From assembly GCA_026996605.1 (NCBI GenBank), contig JALWLE010000063.1, positions 62,001-126,000 on the forward strand: 64,000 bases of DNA, written 5' to 3'. Below the pieces are notes generated by a model, which saw nothing but the letters and a program-made list of their open reading frames with translations, did not search any database and was not told where the DNA came from. This document shows positions 36,187-45,571 of this stretch, in pieces. How positions within the stretch are numbered: the first letter of the stretch is position 1; the number at the start of each line of letters is the position of its first letter. This DNA comes from Flavobacteriales bacterium (GTDB lineage: Bacteria > Bacteroidota > Bacteroidia > Flavobacteriales > Flavobacteriaceae). A program made the translations under genes and the position numbers.

Positions 36187-36558
36187 ATGAGTGAAGAAAA
36201 AAAGAGATACTCCGATGAAGAATTACAAGAATTTAAGGAATTAATCAACCAAAAACTAACGCAAGCACGTAAAGATATAGAAGTCCTTCGTTCATTATTG
36301 GATAACCACGATATGACTCAAACAAAAATTGTTACTTTTGAAGACAGTGCATCCACCTATTCTAAAGAGTCTAATCTGAAACTCATTGGGCGTTTGGAAC
36401 GTTTTGTACGTGATTTGGAAAATGCTTTGATACGTATTGAAAACAAAACTTATGGGATTTGTCGTGAAACCGGTAAACTCATCAGCAAAAAACGTTTGAT
36501 GGCAGTACCACATGCAACACTTAGTATTGAAGCAAAAAATCGTCAGGACACTAAATAA
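36187..36558 (+). CDS. TraR/DksA-family protein with reduced zinc finger
   Basis: 123 residues. An N-terminal coiled coil (SDEELQEFKELINQKLTQAR) precedes the DksA-like C-terminal domain RIENKTYGICRETGKLISKK followed by RLMAVPHATLSIEAK. Only one Cys of the usual four zinc ligands remains. Bacteroidota often have such degenerate DksA/TraR proteins beside lspA. DksA inserts its coiled coil into the RNA polymerase secondary channel; whether this form does is not known. The lspA start is 4 bp after the stop, so the pair is an operon. Confidence 0.88.
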   Translation: MSEEKKRYSDEELQEFKELINQKLTQARKDIEVLRSLLDNHDMTQTKIVTFEDSASTYSKESNLKLIGRLERFVRDLENALIRIENKTYGICRETGKLISKKRLMAVPHATLSIEAKNRQDTK

Positions 36559-36562
36559 TCCT

Positions 36563-37225
36563 ATGAATTTAAAAAAATCTTTGTGGTTGGTTTTTGTAGT
36601 TTTGGTATTAGACCAAGCTATTAAAATTTATGTTAAAACCCATTTTCAGCTAGGTGAGTATATAAAAGTTTTTGATTGGTTTAAAATTTATTTTGTTGAA
36701 AATAACGGCATGGCATTTGGTACCGAATTTGGCGGTACAACCGGTAAATTATTTTTAACCGGATTTCGTTTAATAGCTATCGGAGGAATATTTTATTGGC
36801 TTTATACCAGCATAAAAAAGAAAGAATCTAAGTTGTTAATTATAGCTATCAGTCTAATATTGGCAGGTGCTATCGGTAATATTTTAGATTCGGTGTTTTA
36901 CGGTCGATTGTTCTCAGACAGTTTTCATCAAGTAGCCCGTTTTATGCCCGAAAACGGAGGTTATGCACCTTGGTTTCAAGGACGTGTAGTCGATATGTTT
37001 TATTTTCCTCTTTTTGAAATACAATTTCCGAAAGAACTTCCGGTAATAGGTGGAAAACATTTTACTTTTTTTGAACCGGTTTTTAATCTTGCTGACAGTG
37101 CCATCACAATTGGTGTCTTTATTTTGATTTTGTTTAACAAAAAAATTTTCGAAACTAAACAAAAATCAACTTATCAAACTGAAATAGACCAAGTTATAGA
37201 AGATAAGACTAACGCAATTAGTTAA
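36563..37225 (+). CDS. lspA: Lipoprotein signal peptidase (signal peptidase II)
   Basis: 220 residues from ATG 36563, chosen because MNLKKSLWLVFVVLVLDQ begins the first membrane span with the conserved Asp. Four spans are visible. The catalytic aspartates lie in GNILDSVFYGR and FNLADSAITIG. The family normally has 150-170 residues; the extra length comes from a loop (about 120-165) between the Asp segments and a C-terminal tail, as in other Bacteroidota. LspA cleaves prolipoproteins ahead of the lipidated Cys, serving the many lipoproteins in this window. Confidence 0.96.
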   Translation: MNLKKSLWLVFVVLVLDQAIKIYVKTHFQLGEYIKVFDWFKIYFVENNGMAFGTEFGGTTGKLFLTGFRLIAIGGIFYWLYTSIKKKESKLLIIAISLILAGAIGNILDSVFYGRLFSDSFHQVARFMPENGGYAPWFQGRVVDMFYFPLFEIQFPKELPVIGGKHFTFFEPVFNLADSAITIGVFILILFNKKIFETKQKSTYQTEIDQVIEDKTNAIS

Positions 37226-37487
37226 GAGCCGTATATAATACCTGTTTTCAAAATATCCGTATATTTGTGTGTTATAAATAACGGCTGATTTATTTGATTT
37301 ATTACGGGATATAATGAGTCAATTTTCATCTGTTTATTTTTTTAATTTTGACATCAATGTTCCCGACTATTGCCGGGATAACCTTTGATGATTAAAATAA
37401 TCATTTCGTTATGTGTTTAATAATTATTTTAATCATGGCGGTACCATTTATTTCAAATATTTACAACTAATATAAAATACACAACAA
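37226..37487. repeat. Intergenic hairpins between lspA and the M28-like gene
   Basis: CCCGAC-TATT-GCCGGG lies within a larger CATCAA...TTTGATG imperfect stem (37352-37390). ATGATTAAAATAAT at 37388-37401 pairs perfectly with 37423-37436. These resemble the REP-like hairpins elsewhere in the window. No consensus promoter is obvious. Confidence 0.55.
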
Positions 37488-39092
37488 GTGAAAATACGTC
37501 TAATCCTGATAAGTTTTATTCTTATATTTTTAAGCTTATATTCTTGCGGTTCCAAGAAAAAGGAACTACGTGAGAAATATGGTGTTGAAGAAAAAGAAAA
37601 AGACACCAAATCAAAACACACCCCGACACTAGCCGAAATTTTTGCCGAAGGCATCAACGCTGATGACTTGGATTATCATGTGTATCATTTGGCTGATTCA
37701 ACTATGGAAGGTCGGGAAACCGGAACGCACGGAGCTACAAAAGCAGCTAAATATATCTGGGATTTTTTTCTGGACCAACATTTAATGTTTCCTAAAAAAC
37801 TTGACGGCTATTTTCAAAAATACACCGCAGCTCAAAATGAAAAACCTTCTGTTGTCTTGGAAACAGATATCAAAGCCTATAAATACGGTGAAGATTTTAT
37901 TTCATTTTTTCCGCATGATAGTATCGATGTTCAAGCTGATAATCTCATTTTTGTAGGTTATGGTATTGAAGATCCTAAATATAACGATTATGCTTATCAA
38001 GACGTCAAAGACAAAATTGTATTAGTTGTAGGAGGCGAACCGCGTGATAAGTACGGTAATTATATTCTTTCCAACGATGTAGATCCTTATACCGGACGAT
38101 CTCTACCCTCAGTTTGGAGTCAGGATCCTATCAAAGGCTATATCTTAAGACGAAATGCAGCTATGAAGCATGGAGCTAAAGTGATGCTATATTATGAACC
38201 TTATCATCAAAATTATTTTTGGCAAAATTTTAAAAAGCATTTTGAAAAAAAACAACTGGAAGTCTCTGTAAAAAAAGATTCTGTCTATGATTTTTTTATC
38301 AATAAAGATATTTTTGCAGACCTTACCGGTTACGAAAATCCGGAAGATATTCATTACACCAAAAAAACTAGAAAATACAGTGTCCCTATACATATTAATT
38401 ACCAAAATAATGATGATGTAATTGATGGTATTAATACAATTGGGATCTTGGAAGGCAACCCTAAAAGCGATGAATACATTATTATATTAAGTCATTACGA
38501 CGGTCAAGGCAAACACAATGGTGAAATTTATCCGTCAGCAAATGATAATGCCACAGGTGTTGCGGCTTCTTTCGAAATAGCTGAGGCTTTCAATGCTGCT
38601 AAAGATTCCGGTTTCGTCCCTCGCAGACATTTGGTTTTTATGAATTTTTCAGGTAAAGAACAAGATATGATAGGAGGACAATTTTACATTAAACATCCTG
38701 TAGTACCTCTGGAAAAAACCATTGCTGTAATTGAATTACATAAATTAGGACGACTCAAAGATCTCAAATCTGATGATGATATCCCCGATTTTTATCCTAT
38801 TAATATCGCTTTTAACGGTTTTGAAAAAGTCAGCTTTAAAAAAAATATTGAAAATATGCAATCGTATAACGATTATATCACTCTAAAATTCAAACCACTG
38901 GTAGAAACTTCCGAATACAGTTTATTTATGAAAAAAAATGTTCCGGTCATTTATTTTTACGGAAGCAGTGATTATGCTGATTATCACAAACCTACCGATA
39001 CACCCGATCGTGTAAGTTATGATATTTTGGAAAAACGTACCCGGTTTATCTTTCAAATTATTTGGCAACTGGCTTACCAAAAGAAATTATAA
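37488..39092 (+). CDS. M28-like peptidase lipoprotein with altered catalytic residues
   Basis: 534 residues from GTG 37488. The start is supported by a full lipoprotein signal with Cys20 (SLYSCGSKKK). A PA-like segment (about 150-200, IFVGYGIEDPKYNDYAYQD) precedes the M28 core. Zinc ligands H336 (SHYDGQG), D353 (SANDNATG) and H500 (DYHKPTD) are present. The usual Glu-Glu pair appears as SGKEQDMIGG, so the general base is K390, with only E391 left. The next Asp ligand is replaced in IELHKLGRLK (H418). It may be a weak or inactive peptidase or a binding protein. It precedes pgm by 25 bp, heading a four-gene cluster. Confidence 0.82.
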   Translation: MKIRLILISFILIFLSLYSCGSKKKELREKYGVEEKEKDTKSKHTPTLAEIFAEGINADDLDYHVYHLADSTMEGRETGTHGATKAAKYIWDFFLDQHLMFPKKLDGYFQKYTAAQNEKPSVVLETDIKAYKYGEDFISFFPHDSIDVQADNLIFVGYGIEDPKYNDYAYQDVKDKIVLVVGGEPRDKYGNYILSNDVDPYTGRSLPSVWSQDPIKGYILRRNAAMKHGAKVMLYYEPYHQNYFWQNFKKHFEKKQLEVSVKKDSVYDFFINKDIFADLTGYENPEDIHYTKKTRKYSVPIHINYQNNDDVIDGINTIGILEGNPKSDEYIIILSHYDGQGKHNGEIYPSANDNATGVAASFEIAEAFNAAKDSGFVPRRHLVFMNFSGKEQDMIGGQFYIKHPVVPLEKTIAVIELHKLGRLKDLKSDDDIPDFYPINIAFNGFEKVSFKKNIENMQSYNDYITLKFKPLVETSEYSLFMKKNVPVIYFYGSSDYADYHKPTDTPDRVSYDILEKRTRFIFQIIWQLAYQKKL

Positions 39093-39117
39093 TAAGAAGA
39101 TTAAAAATATTCAAATT

Positions 39118-40833
39118 ATGAATACAGATATATTGCAAAAAGCAAAAGCTTGGACACTAGCCCCTTTTGACGAAAGCACTCGCAAAGAAGTAGCTGATAT
39201 GATAGCTAATGATCCAAAAAAATTGGAAGATAGTTTTTATAAAAATCTCGAATTTGGTACCGGCGGTATGCGTGGTATTATGGGTGCCGGCACTAATCGT
39301 ATAAACAAATATACTTTGGGACGTAATACGCAAGGATTGGCAAATTACATCAACAAAGTTTCCGATAAAAAAGACAAAAGTGTCGCTATCAACTACGATG
39401 TACGGCACAACAGCAAAGAATTTGCCAAGTTGGTAGCCGATGTTTTGACGGCAAACGGTATTAGAGCCTATTTGTTTTCGGAATTTCGCCCGACACCCGA
39501 ATTGTCTTTTGCCGTTCGACATCTGGGAACCGATGCCGGTATTGTTTTAACCGCATCGCACAATCCACCGGAATACAACGGTTATAAAGTCTATTGGAAT
39601 GACGGTGCACAAATCGTACCCCCACAAGATCAAGAAATTGTCGATGAAATCAACAAAGTACAATTTGACGAAATCAAATTTACTCCCAATGAAGAATTAA
39701 TAACTTATGTTGGCAAAGAATTAGATGATGCTTTTTTAAAAGCTTCTGTAGCACATGGTACTTTTGATGCCCCTAATCGTAGCAATATCAAAATTTTATT
39801 TACCTCACTGCACGGGACCTCAATCAAATTGATGCCAGAAGCCATGAAGCGGGCGGGTTTTTCCGATTTTCATATTGTTGAAGAACAAATGCAACCCGAT
39901 CCGGAATTTTCAACGGTCAAATCACCCAATCCCGAAGAACCCGAAGCTTTTACCATTGCTTTGAAAAAAGCCGATGAAATAGATGCCGATTTAATCTTAG
40001 CCACCGACCCCGATTCTGACCGGATAGCCGTTGCTGTCAGAGAACCGGATGGCAACATGCGCTTGCTCAATGGTAATCAAACCATGGCAATGATGGACGC
40101 TTTCTTGATTAAAAAATGGAAAGAACAAGGCAAACTGGACGGTAATGAGTTTATCGGTTCTACTATTGTTTCGACAGACATGATTAAAAAAATAGGTGCA
40201 GCTGACAATGTAGAAGTCAAAGTCGGTTTGACCGGTTTTAAATGGATAGCCAAAATGATTCGCGAAGCGGAAGGTAAACAAGACTTTATCGGTGGCGGTG
40301 AAGAAAGTTTCGGTTATATGGTGGGCGATTTTGTGCGTGATAAAGATGCCATTACATCAGGTTTATTGGCAGCCGAAATTGCTTCGGAAGCCAAATCAAA
40401 CAACAGCTCGTTTTTTGAAGAATTACTCAAGTTATACCAACAACACGGTTTTTATAAAGAAGGATTGGTTTCTCTGGTCAAAAAAGGCATTGAAGGACAA
40501 GAAATTATCACTAAAATGATGCATGATTTTAGGAATAATCCACCTAAAAGTTTTGATAGTTCGCCTGTAGTGCGTATTGAAGATTACAAAACTTCTATCG
40601 CCAAAAACATTAAAGACGGTACAGAAGAAACCTTACAAGTAGAACCTTCAAACGTTTTGATATTTTATACCGAAGACGGTAGTAAAATTGCCATGCGTCC
40701 GAGTGGTACCGAACCGAAAATCAAGTTTTATTTCAGTGTTCATCAACCGCTTGATGACATTAAGAATTATAAAGAAGTTGAAAAAGCATTGGACGCCAAA
40801 ATTGAACGCCTTAAAAAAGATTTAAGTTTATAA
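39118..40833 (+). CDS. Phosphoglucomutase/phosphomannomutase (alpha-D-phosphohexomutase)
   Basis: 571 residues from ATG 39118; the longer upstream frame overlaps the previous gene and lacks family features. The phosphoserine loop is TASHNPPEYNGYKVYW, the metal loop DPDSDRIAVAV, the sugar loop GGEESFGYMVGD, and the phosphate-binding loop RPSGTEPKIKFY. These are the four active-site segments of the superfamily in order. The opening WTLAPFDESTRKEV is typical of the PgcA-like subgroup in Bacteroidota. It interconverts hexose 1- and 6-phosphates for glycan precursors. The next gene starts 1 bp after the stop. Confidence 0.95.
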   Translation: MNTDILQKAKAWTLAPFDESTRKEVADMIANDPKKLEDSFYKNLEFGTGGMRGIMGAGTNRINKYTLGRNTQGLANYINKVSDKKDKSVAINYDVRHNSKEFAKLVADVLTANGIRAYLFSEFRPTPELSFAVRHLGTDAGIVLTASHNPPEYNGYKVYWNDGAQIVPPQDQEIVDEINKVQFDEIKFTPNEELITYVGKELDDAFLKASVAHGTFDAPNRSNIKILFTSLHGTSIKLMPEAMKRAGFSDFHIVEEQMQPDPEFSTVKSPNPEEPEAFTIALKKADEIDADLILATDPDSDRIAVAVREPDGNMRLLNGNQTMAMMDAFLIKKWKEQGKLDGNEFIGSTIVSTDMIKKIGAADNVEVKVGLTGFKWIAKMIREAEGKQDFIGGGEESFGYMVGDFVRDKDAITSGLLAAEIASEAKSNNSSFFEELLKLYQQHGFYKEGLVSLVKKGIEGQEIITKMMHDFRNNPPKSFDSSPVVRIEDYKTSIAKNIKDGTEETLQVEPSNVLIFYTEDGSKIAMRPSGTEPKIKFYFSVHQPLDDIKNYKEVEKALDAKIERLKKDLSL

Positions 40834-40834
40834 T

Positions 40835-42670
40835 ATGGATAAACGCATCAAACAGACTTTTTTTAAATATATCAAACCTTACAAAAAATTTGCCTTTTTT
40901 AGCATTTTGAGTAATGTTTTGTATGCGTTATTTTCGACTTTGGCATTTGTCGTTTTTGTGCCTTTGCTCAATATTTTATTTGAAAAAGAAAAACAAGAAA
41001 CAGTCGTTAAACCGGCTTGGGACGGTTTTATGCATCTTAAAGATTATTTGAATAATTATCTCAACTATCATTGGGTTAATTTTATCAACGAACATGGTTA
41101 TATGACAGCGCTGTCATTTATCATGATAGTAGCGGCGGTCATTGTTTTGTTAAAAAATGTATTCAACTATTTGGCGATGTTTTTTATGACTTTTTTGCGC
41201 AACGGTGTCTTAAAAGATATGCGTAACGATATGTATGAAAAGGTCATTTCTTTGCCGGTATCTTTCTTTTCCGAAAAACGAAAGGGTGATGTGATAACCC
41301 GAATGACTTCCGATGTAAGAGAAGTTCAATGGGCATCGTTAATTGTTTTGGACATCATTGTCAAAGAACCTTTGACCATTTTGTTTACGGTTTTAGCCAT
41401 GCTGATGCTCAATGTCAAATTAACCTTATTTATTTTTGTCTTTACACCGGTAGCCGGCTATATCATTTCTTTGATTGGAAAAAAACTCAAACGGGCTTCG
41501 CATGTAGTCCGTAAACTCAACAGTAATTTTTTATCCCATATCGAAGAAACTTTAACCGGATTGAAAATCATCAAGGCATTTAATGCCGAAGACTTGTTTG
41601 AGCATAAATTTAAGAATTTGACTTCTGCCATGTATAAAGCCACCAATAGGCTGATTAACCGGCAAAATTTGGCACATCCGGTCAGTGAATTTCTCGGGGT
41701 TATGGTTATCATTACCATTTTATGGTACGGCGGTCACATGGTTTTGATTGACAAAACTTTAAGTCCGGCGGCATTTATAACGTTTATCTCGTTGGCATAC
41801 AATGTTTTAACACCGGCAAAAGCCATTGCCAAAGCCGGTTATACCATACGAAAAGGTATGGCGTCGGTAGAACGAATATTTACGATTCTCGATGCCAAAA
41901 ATCCTTTAATCGATAAGCCCAATGCTATCGTTAAAAATAGTTTTGATAAAAACATCGAACTGGATCATGTCAGCTTCAGATACGAAGATGATAATGTGGT
42001 CAAAAATGTAAGTTTTACCGTCAAAAAAGGTGAAACTTTGGCATTGGTTGGGCAGTCCGGTAGTGGTAAATCTACTATTGCCAACTTATTGATGCGTTTT
42101 TATGATGTCAACGAAGGCGCTATCAAAATAGACGATATTGACATTAGGGATATGACCAAAAAATCCTTGCGTGGTTTAATGGGTTTGGTTACACAAGATT
42201 CCATTTTGTTTAACGATACGGTGCGTAACAATATCGCCTTGGGCAAGCCCGATGCCTCTATGGACGAAATTATCCAAGCTGCCAAAATAGCCAATGCACA
42301 TGATTTTATCATGGAATTACCCAAAGGCTACGACACCAACATCGGCGATAGCGGCAACCGGCTGTCGGGCGGTCAAAAACAGCGACTCAATATTGCCCGT
42401 GCCATCTTGAAAAATCCGCCTGTTTTGATATTGGACGAAGCCACTTCGGCACTCGATACCGAATCGGAAAAATTGGTACAAGATGCCTTAGACCGATTGA
42501 TGACCAATCGTACATCGGTAGTTATTGCCCACCGTTTATCAACAATTAAAAATGCCGACAAAATTGTGGTCATGCACAAAGGCGAAATCGTGGAAATGGG
42601 CACACACCAAGAATTGATGCAACACGAAGGCGTGTATCACAACTTGATTATGCTGCAATCATTTGCCTGA
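40835..42670 (+). CDS. MsbA-like ABC exporter (fused membrane and ATPase domains)
   Basis: 611 residues. Six membrane spans in about 15-330 form the type IV exporter domain. The ATPase half has Walker A GQSGSGKST, a Q-loop in LVTQDSILFN, the signature LSGGQKQRL, Walker B PVLILDEATSALD and the switch AHRLS. The protein works as a homodimer flipping lipids or exporting compounds across the inner membrane. An MsbA role (lipid A flipping) is plausible but not proven. It lies 1 bp after the phosphohexomutase and 5 bp before priA. Confidence 0.94.
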   Translation: MDKRIKQTFFKYIKPYKKFAFFSILSNVLYALFSTLAFVVFVPLLNILFEKEKQETVVKPAWDGFMHLKDYLNNYLNYHWVNFINEHGYMTALSFIMIVAAVIVLLKNVFNYLAMFFMTFLRNGVLKDMRNDMYEKVISLPVSFFSEKRKGDVITRMTSDVREVQWASLIVLDIIVKEPLTILFTVLAMLMLNVKLTLFIFVFTPVAGYIISLIGKKLKRASHVVRKLNSNFLSHIEETLTGLKIIKAFNAEDLFEHKFKNLTSAMYKATNRLINRQNLAHPVSEFLGVMVIITILWYGGHMVLIDKTLSPAAFITFISLAYNVLTPAKAIAKAGYTIRKGMASVERIFTILDAKNPLIDKPNAIVKNSFDKNIELDHVSFRYEDDNVVKNVSFTVKKGETLALVGQSGSGKSTIANLLMRFYDVNEGAIKIDDIDIRDMTKKSLRGLMGLVTQDSILFNDTVRNNIALGKPDASMDEIIQAAKIANAHDFIMELPKGYDTNIGDSGNRLSGGQKQRLNIARAILKNPPVLILDEATSALDTESEKLVQDALDRLMTNRTSVVIAHRLSTIKNADKIVVMHKGEIVEMGTHQELMQHEGVYHNLIMLQSFA

Positions 42671-42675
42671 TAAAA

Positions 42676-45129
42676 TTGGAAACCACGCAAAAATATTATA
42701 TCGATGTCGTTCTGCCGCTCAACCTGTGGAACAATTTTACCTATGAAGTCAATCAAAAAGAATATGACTTTTTACAAAAAGGAATGCGCGTAGCAGTCAG
42801 TTTCGGCAAACAACGCCTGCAAACGGCTATAGTCGTCAAAAAACACCGGCAAACCCCGCTACATTATGGAGCTAAACCTATTTTACATATCATTGATAAC
42901 CAGCCGATTATTAATGATTATCAATGGGAATTATTCCGCTTTGTATCAAGCTATTATTTAACGCCACCCGGCTTGGTCATCAAAGCCGCTTTGCCCGGCT
43001 CGTTTATGTTGCAAAGTGAGACTTACTTGATGCTCAATGATGGCGCTATTGAAAAGCCCGATTTATCCGATGACGAATACCTCGTTATCGAAGCTTTGCA
43101 ACTGCAAAAAATGGTCAATATCAAAGCACTTCAAGATTTATTCGGAACTAAAAAAGTTTTTAAAATAGTCAATACTTTGATAAAAAAGGGCTTGGTCAGA
43201 AGCATGCAAGAAGTCAAGGAAAAATACAAACCCAAAACAGAAACTTATTTGCAGCTATCGGAACAATGGCAAGGCGAAAACATTAACGAATTGTTTGAAA
43301 GTTTGTCGAAAAATGCCGAGAAACAGCGGCAAATTCTCTTACAATTTTTCAGTTTGCAACGACAAGGTAAGCCCGTGCTTAAAAAACAACTTTTGGAACA
43401 AAGCGGTGCCGGATTATTCTCATTAAAAACCCTCATCGGCAAAGGCATTTTGTTTGAAATAAAAACCAATATAGACCGGATCAATTTTGAAGCGGCATCG
43501 GAGCAAATCAAAGAATTGTCCGTTTCGCAAAAAACAATTCTCGATGAGATAAAAAGTTTATTTTTAAAAAATAAACCCGTATTGTTACACGGCGTCACCT
43601 CGAGCGGAAAAACCGAAATTTACATTCATCTGATTAAAGACATTATCAAGCAAGGTAAACAGGTATTGTACTTGGTGCCGGAAATTGCTTTAACCACACA
43701 ACTAGTCCAACGATTAACCAAAATATTCGGGAACAATATAGCCGTTTATCATTCAAAATATTCGCAACAAGAACGCCGCGAAGTTTGGCTCAATGTGTTG
43801 CACAAACAACAAACGGCACAGATCGTTTTAGCAGCCCGTTCGGGCATATTTTTACCATTTCAAAATCTCGGGTTAATCATTGTTGATGAAGAACATGAGA
43901 CGTCCTATAAACAAGTGCAACCTGATCCACGATACCAAGCTCGTGATTTGGCGGTACTCTTGCACAAAATACACCAAGCGCCGGTTCTGTTAGGCTCTGC
44001 TACGCCGAGTATTGAAAGCTATTTTAACACCCGCCGGCAACGCTACAATATTGTACACTTGCAAGAGCGTTTCGGCGGGGTACAATTACCGCAAATCGAA
44101 ATCATTGACTTAAAAGATGCCATTCGTCGCAAGCGTACTAAGGGTAATTTTGCCGAAAATGTTCTGGAAGCCATTGAAAAAACTTTACAGGCAAAAAAAC
44201 AAGTTATCGTGTTTCAAAACCGGCGGGGTTATGCACCTGTTGCCCAATGTGAAGACTGTGGTCACGTCATGGAATGTCCGCACTGTGACGTTAGTTTAAC
44301 CTTGCACAAACACCAGCACAAACTCAAATGTCATTATTGCGGTTATCAAACCGAAGTACCGGTATTGTGTCCGGTTTGCGGCAATCCGTCTATCAATTAC
44401 AAAGGTATCGGCACCGAACAAATTCAAAACGATTTACAAATTTTCTTTGAAAATGCCGTGGTAGATCGTCTCGACAGCGACACGACACGCGGCAAAAACA
44501 GTTTTGCACATATTTTAAGTAAATTTCAAAATTCGGAAACCGATATTCTGGTCGGAACACAAATGCTGGTCAAAGGTCTGGATTTTGCCAATGTCGGTTT
44601 GGTAGTCGTGATGAATGCCGACCAACTCTTGTATTACCCCGATTTTAGAGCCGATGAGCGCAGTTTTCAAATGCTGATGCAAGTAGCGGGACGTGCCGGC
44701 AGACAAAAAGAACAAGGTAAAGTGATGATACAAACTTTTAATCCGGACCATCCGGTATTGCAACTGGTTTTAAAAACTGATTACGAAAGTTTGTATAAAG
44801 CCCAAATCGTCCAACGTCGTGAATTGTATTATCCGCCGTATAGCAAGATGATAAATTTCATTATCAAGGATAAAAATCTGCAAAAATGTCAAGAAGCGGC
44901 TGAATGGTTACAAAAATCTTTTGCCAATTCGTTTGAAAAAGTTTTAGGTCCGTCCGACGCTTTAATTCCACGTATCAAAAACCGGTTTATTAAGGAAGTT
45001 TTAATCAAATTACCCCCAAGCAAAACCCTACCCGAACAAAAACGCCACATTTTAAAAGTTTTAAACACCTTTCATAATATTGCGTATTTTAAATCGGTGC
45101 AAGTGGTGATTGATGTGGATCCGTATTAG
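42676..45129 (+). CDS. priA: Primosomal protein N' (replication restart helicase PriA)
   Basis: 817 residues. No ATG is available near the start; TTG at 42676, 5 bp after the ABC stop, gives the usual N-terminal DNA-binding domain (YYIDVVLPLNLWNNFTYEV). Helicase motifs: GVTSSGKTEIY (Walker A), VDEEHETSYKQ (DEEH box), LGSATPSIESY, and GTQMLVKGLDFANVGLV. Eight zinc-binding cysteines lie in CEDCGHVMECPHC and CHYCGY...CPVCG. PriA reloads the replisome at stalled forks. The TTG start may keep expression low. Confidence 0.96.
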   Translation: METTQKYYIDVVLPLNLWNNFTYEVNQKEYDFLQKGMRVAVSFGKQRLQTAIVVKKHRQTPLHYGAKPILHIIDNQPIINDYQWELFRFVSSYYLTPPGLVIKAALPGSFMLQSETYLMLNDGAIEKPDLSDDEYLVIEALQLQKMVNIKALQDLFGTKKVFKIVNTLIKKGLVRSMQEVKEKYKPKTETYLQLSEQWQGENINELFESLSKNAEKQRQILLQFFSLQRQGKPVLKKQLLEQSGAGLFSLKTLIGKGILFEIKTNIDRINFEAASEQIKELSVSQKTILDEIKSLFLKNKPVLLHGVTSSGKTEIYIHLIKDIIKQGKQVLYLVPEIALTTQLVQRLTKIFGNNIAVYHSKYSQQERREVWLNVLHKQQTAQIVLAARSGIFLPFQNLGLIIVDEEHETSYKQVQPDPRYQARDLAVLLHKIHQAPVLLGSATPSIESYFNTRRQRYNIVHLQERFGGVQLPQIEIIDLKDAIRRKRTKGNFAENVLEAIEKTLQAKKQVIVFQNRRGYAPVAQCEDCGHVMECPHCDVSLTLHKHQHKLKCHYCGYQTEVPVLCPVCGNPSINYKGIGTEQIQNDLQIFFENAVVDRLDSDTTRGKNSFAHILSKFQNSETDILVGTQMLVKGLDFANVGLVVVMNADQLLYYPDFRADERSFQMLMQVAGRAGRQKEQGKVMIQTFNPDHPVLQLVLKTDYESLYKAQIVQRRELYYPPYSKMINFIIKDKNLQKCQEAAEWLQKSFANSFEKVLGPSDALIPRIKNRFIKEVLIKLPPSKTLPEQKRHILKVLNTFHNIAYFKSVQVVIDVDPY

Positions 45130-45571
45130 TGGTAAATAATGAGTAACAAATGCTATTTTAGTGATTTTTGGACACTTCAATAATAACAAGGTGTAAAATT
45201 ATATAAGTACAGAGAGTCATTGGTTTGACAAGACCTAGCAGGTTTTAGAAACCTACTAGTGTCATGTCAAGTGTGTTATGACGCATAAGTCGAAGTTATT
45301 TTTGTGGAGAGCAAGGCATAAAATTTTCAGCATAGCCGTAGCTATGGTTAAAATCTTTAACGCAGCTATCTGCAAAAAGAACGAGTGCTTGGTATGACAA
45401 TAATATGCTTGACATGACACTAGGTCAAGTAACATTAAAAATCGATGTGTTCAAAAAACAAACACCTTTATAGAAACACATTGGTAAAATGTCTCTATAA
45501 TCTTGTAAAAATAATTTTTAATTTTTAAAATGAAAGCATTATCTTTGCATTCACGAAAATAAAACCGAATT
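45130..45571. other. Intergenic region carrying a split palindrome and a MITE
   Basis: 442 bp. It contains the split palindromic repeat from 45231 and the 160-bp element at 45260-45419. A small stem follows at about 45468-45500 (TTATAGA/TCTATAA), and a -7-like TATCTTTG at 45540-45547 lies 24 bp before the next gene. Nothing recognisable in 45130-45230. Confidence 0.7.
45260..45419. mobile_element. 160-bp MITE-like element with TIRs and CTAG target duplication
   Basis: Terminal inverted repeats TGTCATGTCAAG (45260-45271) and CTTGACATGACA (45408-45419) are perfect over 12 bp. Both ends are flanked by CTAG (45256-45259 and 45420-45423). Removing the element and one CTAG restores a near-perfect palindrome of the family seen intact at 6338-6370, which shows a real insertion. 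The interior has no coding capacity but a small hairpin CATAGC-CGTA-GCTATG. A 4-bp CTAG duplication fits the YTAR target preference of the IS5 group, so an IS5-type transposase elsewhere may mobilise it (inference). Confidence 0.82.

Noticed and set aside
42676-42678. priA starting at TTG as a possible truncation
   Set aside because: The N-terminal DNA-binding domain is complete from this codon and the spacing to the ABC gene is natural, so a rare start codon is likelier than damage.
44142-44165. AGGGTAAT followed after 9 nt by AATGTT inside priA
   Set aside because: It resembles the shared ECF-type element, but the second box is AATGTT rather than AATTGTT, it lies within coding sequence and no gene starts nearby; judged chance.
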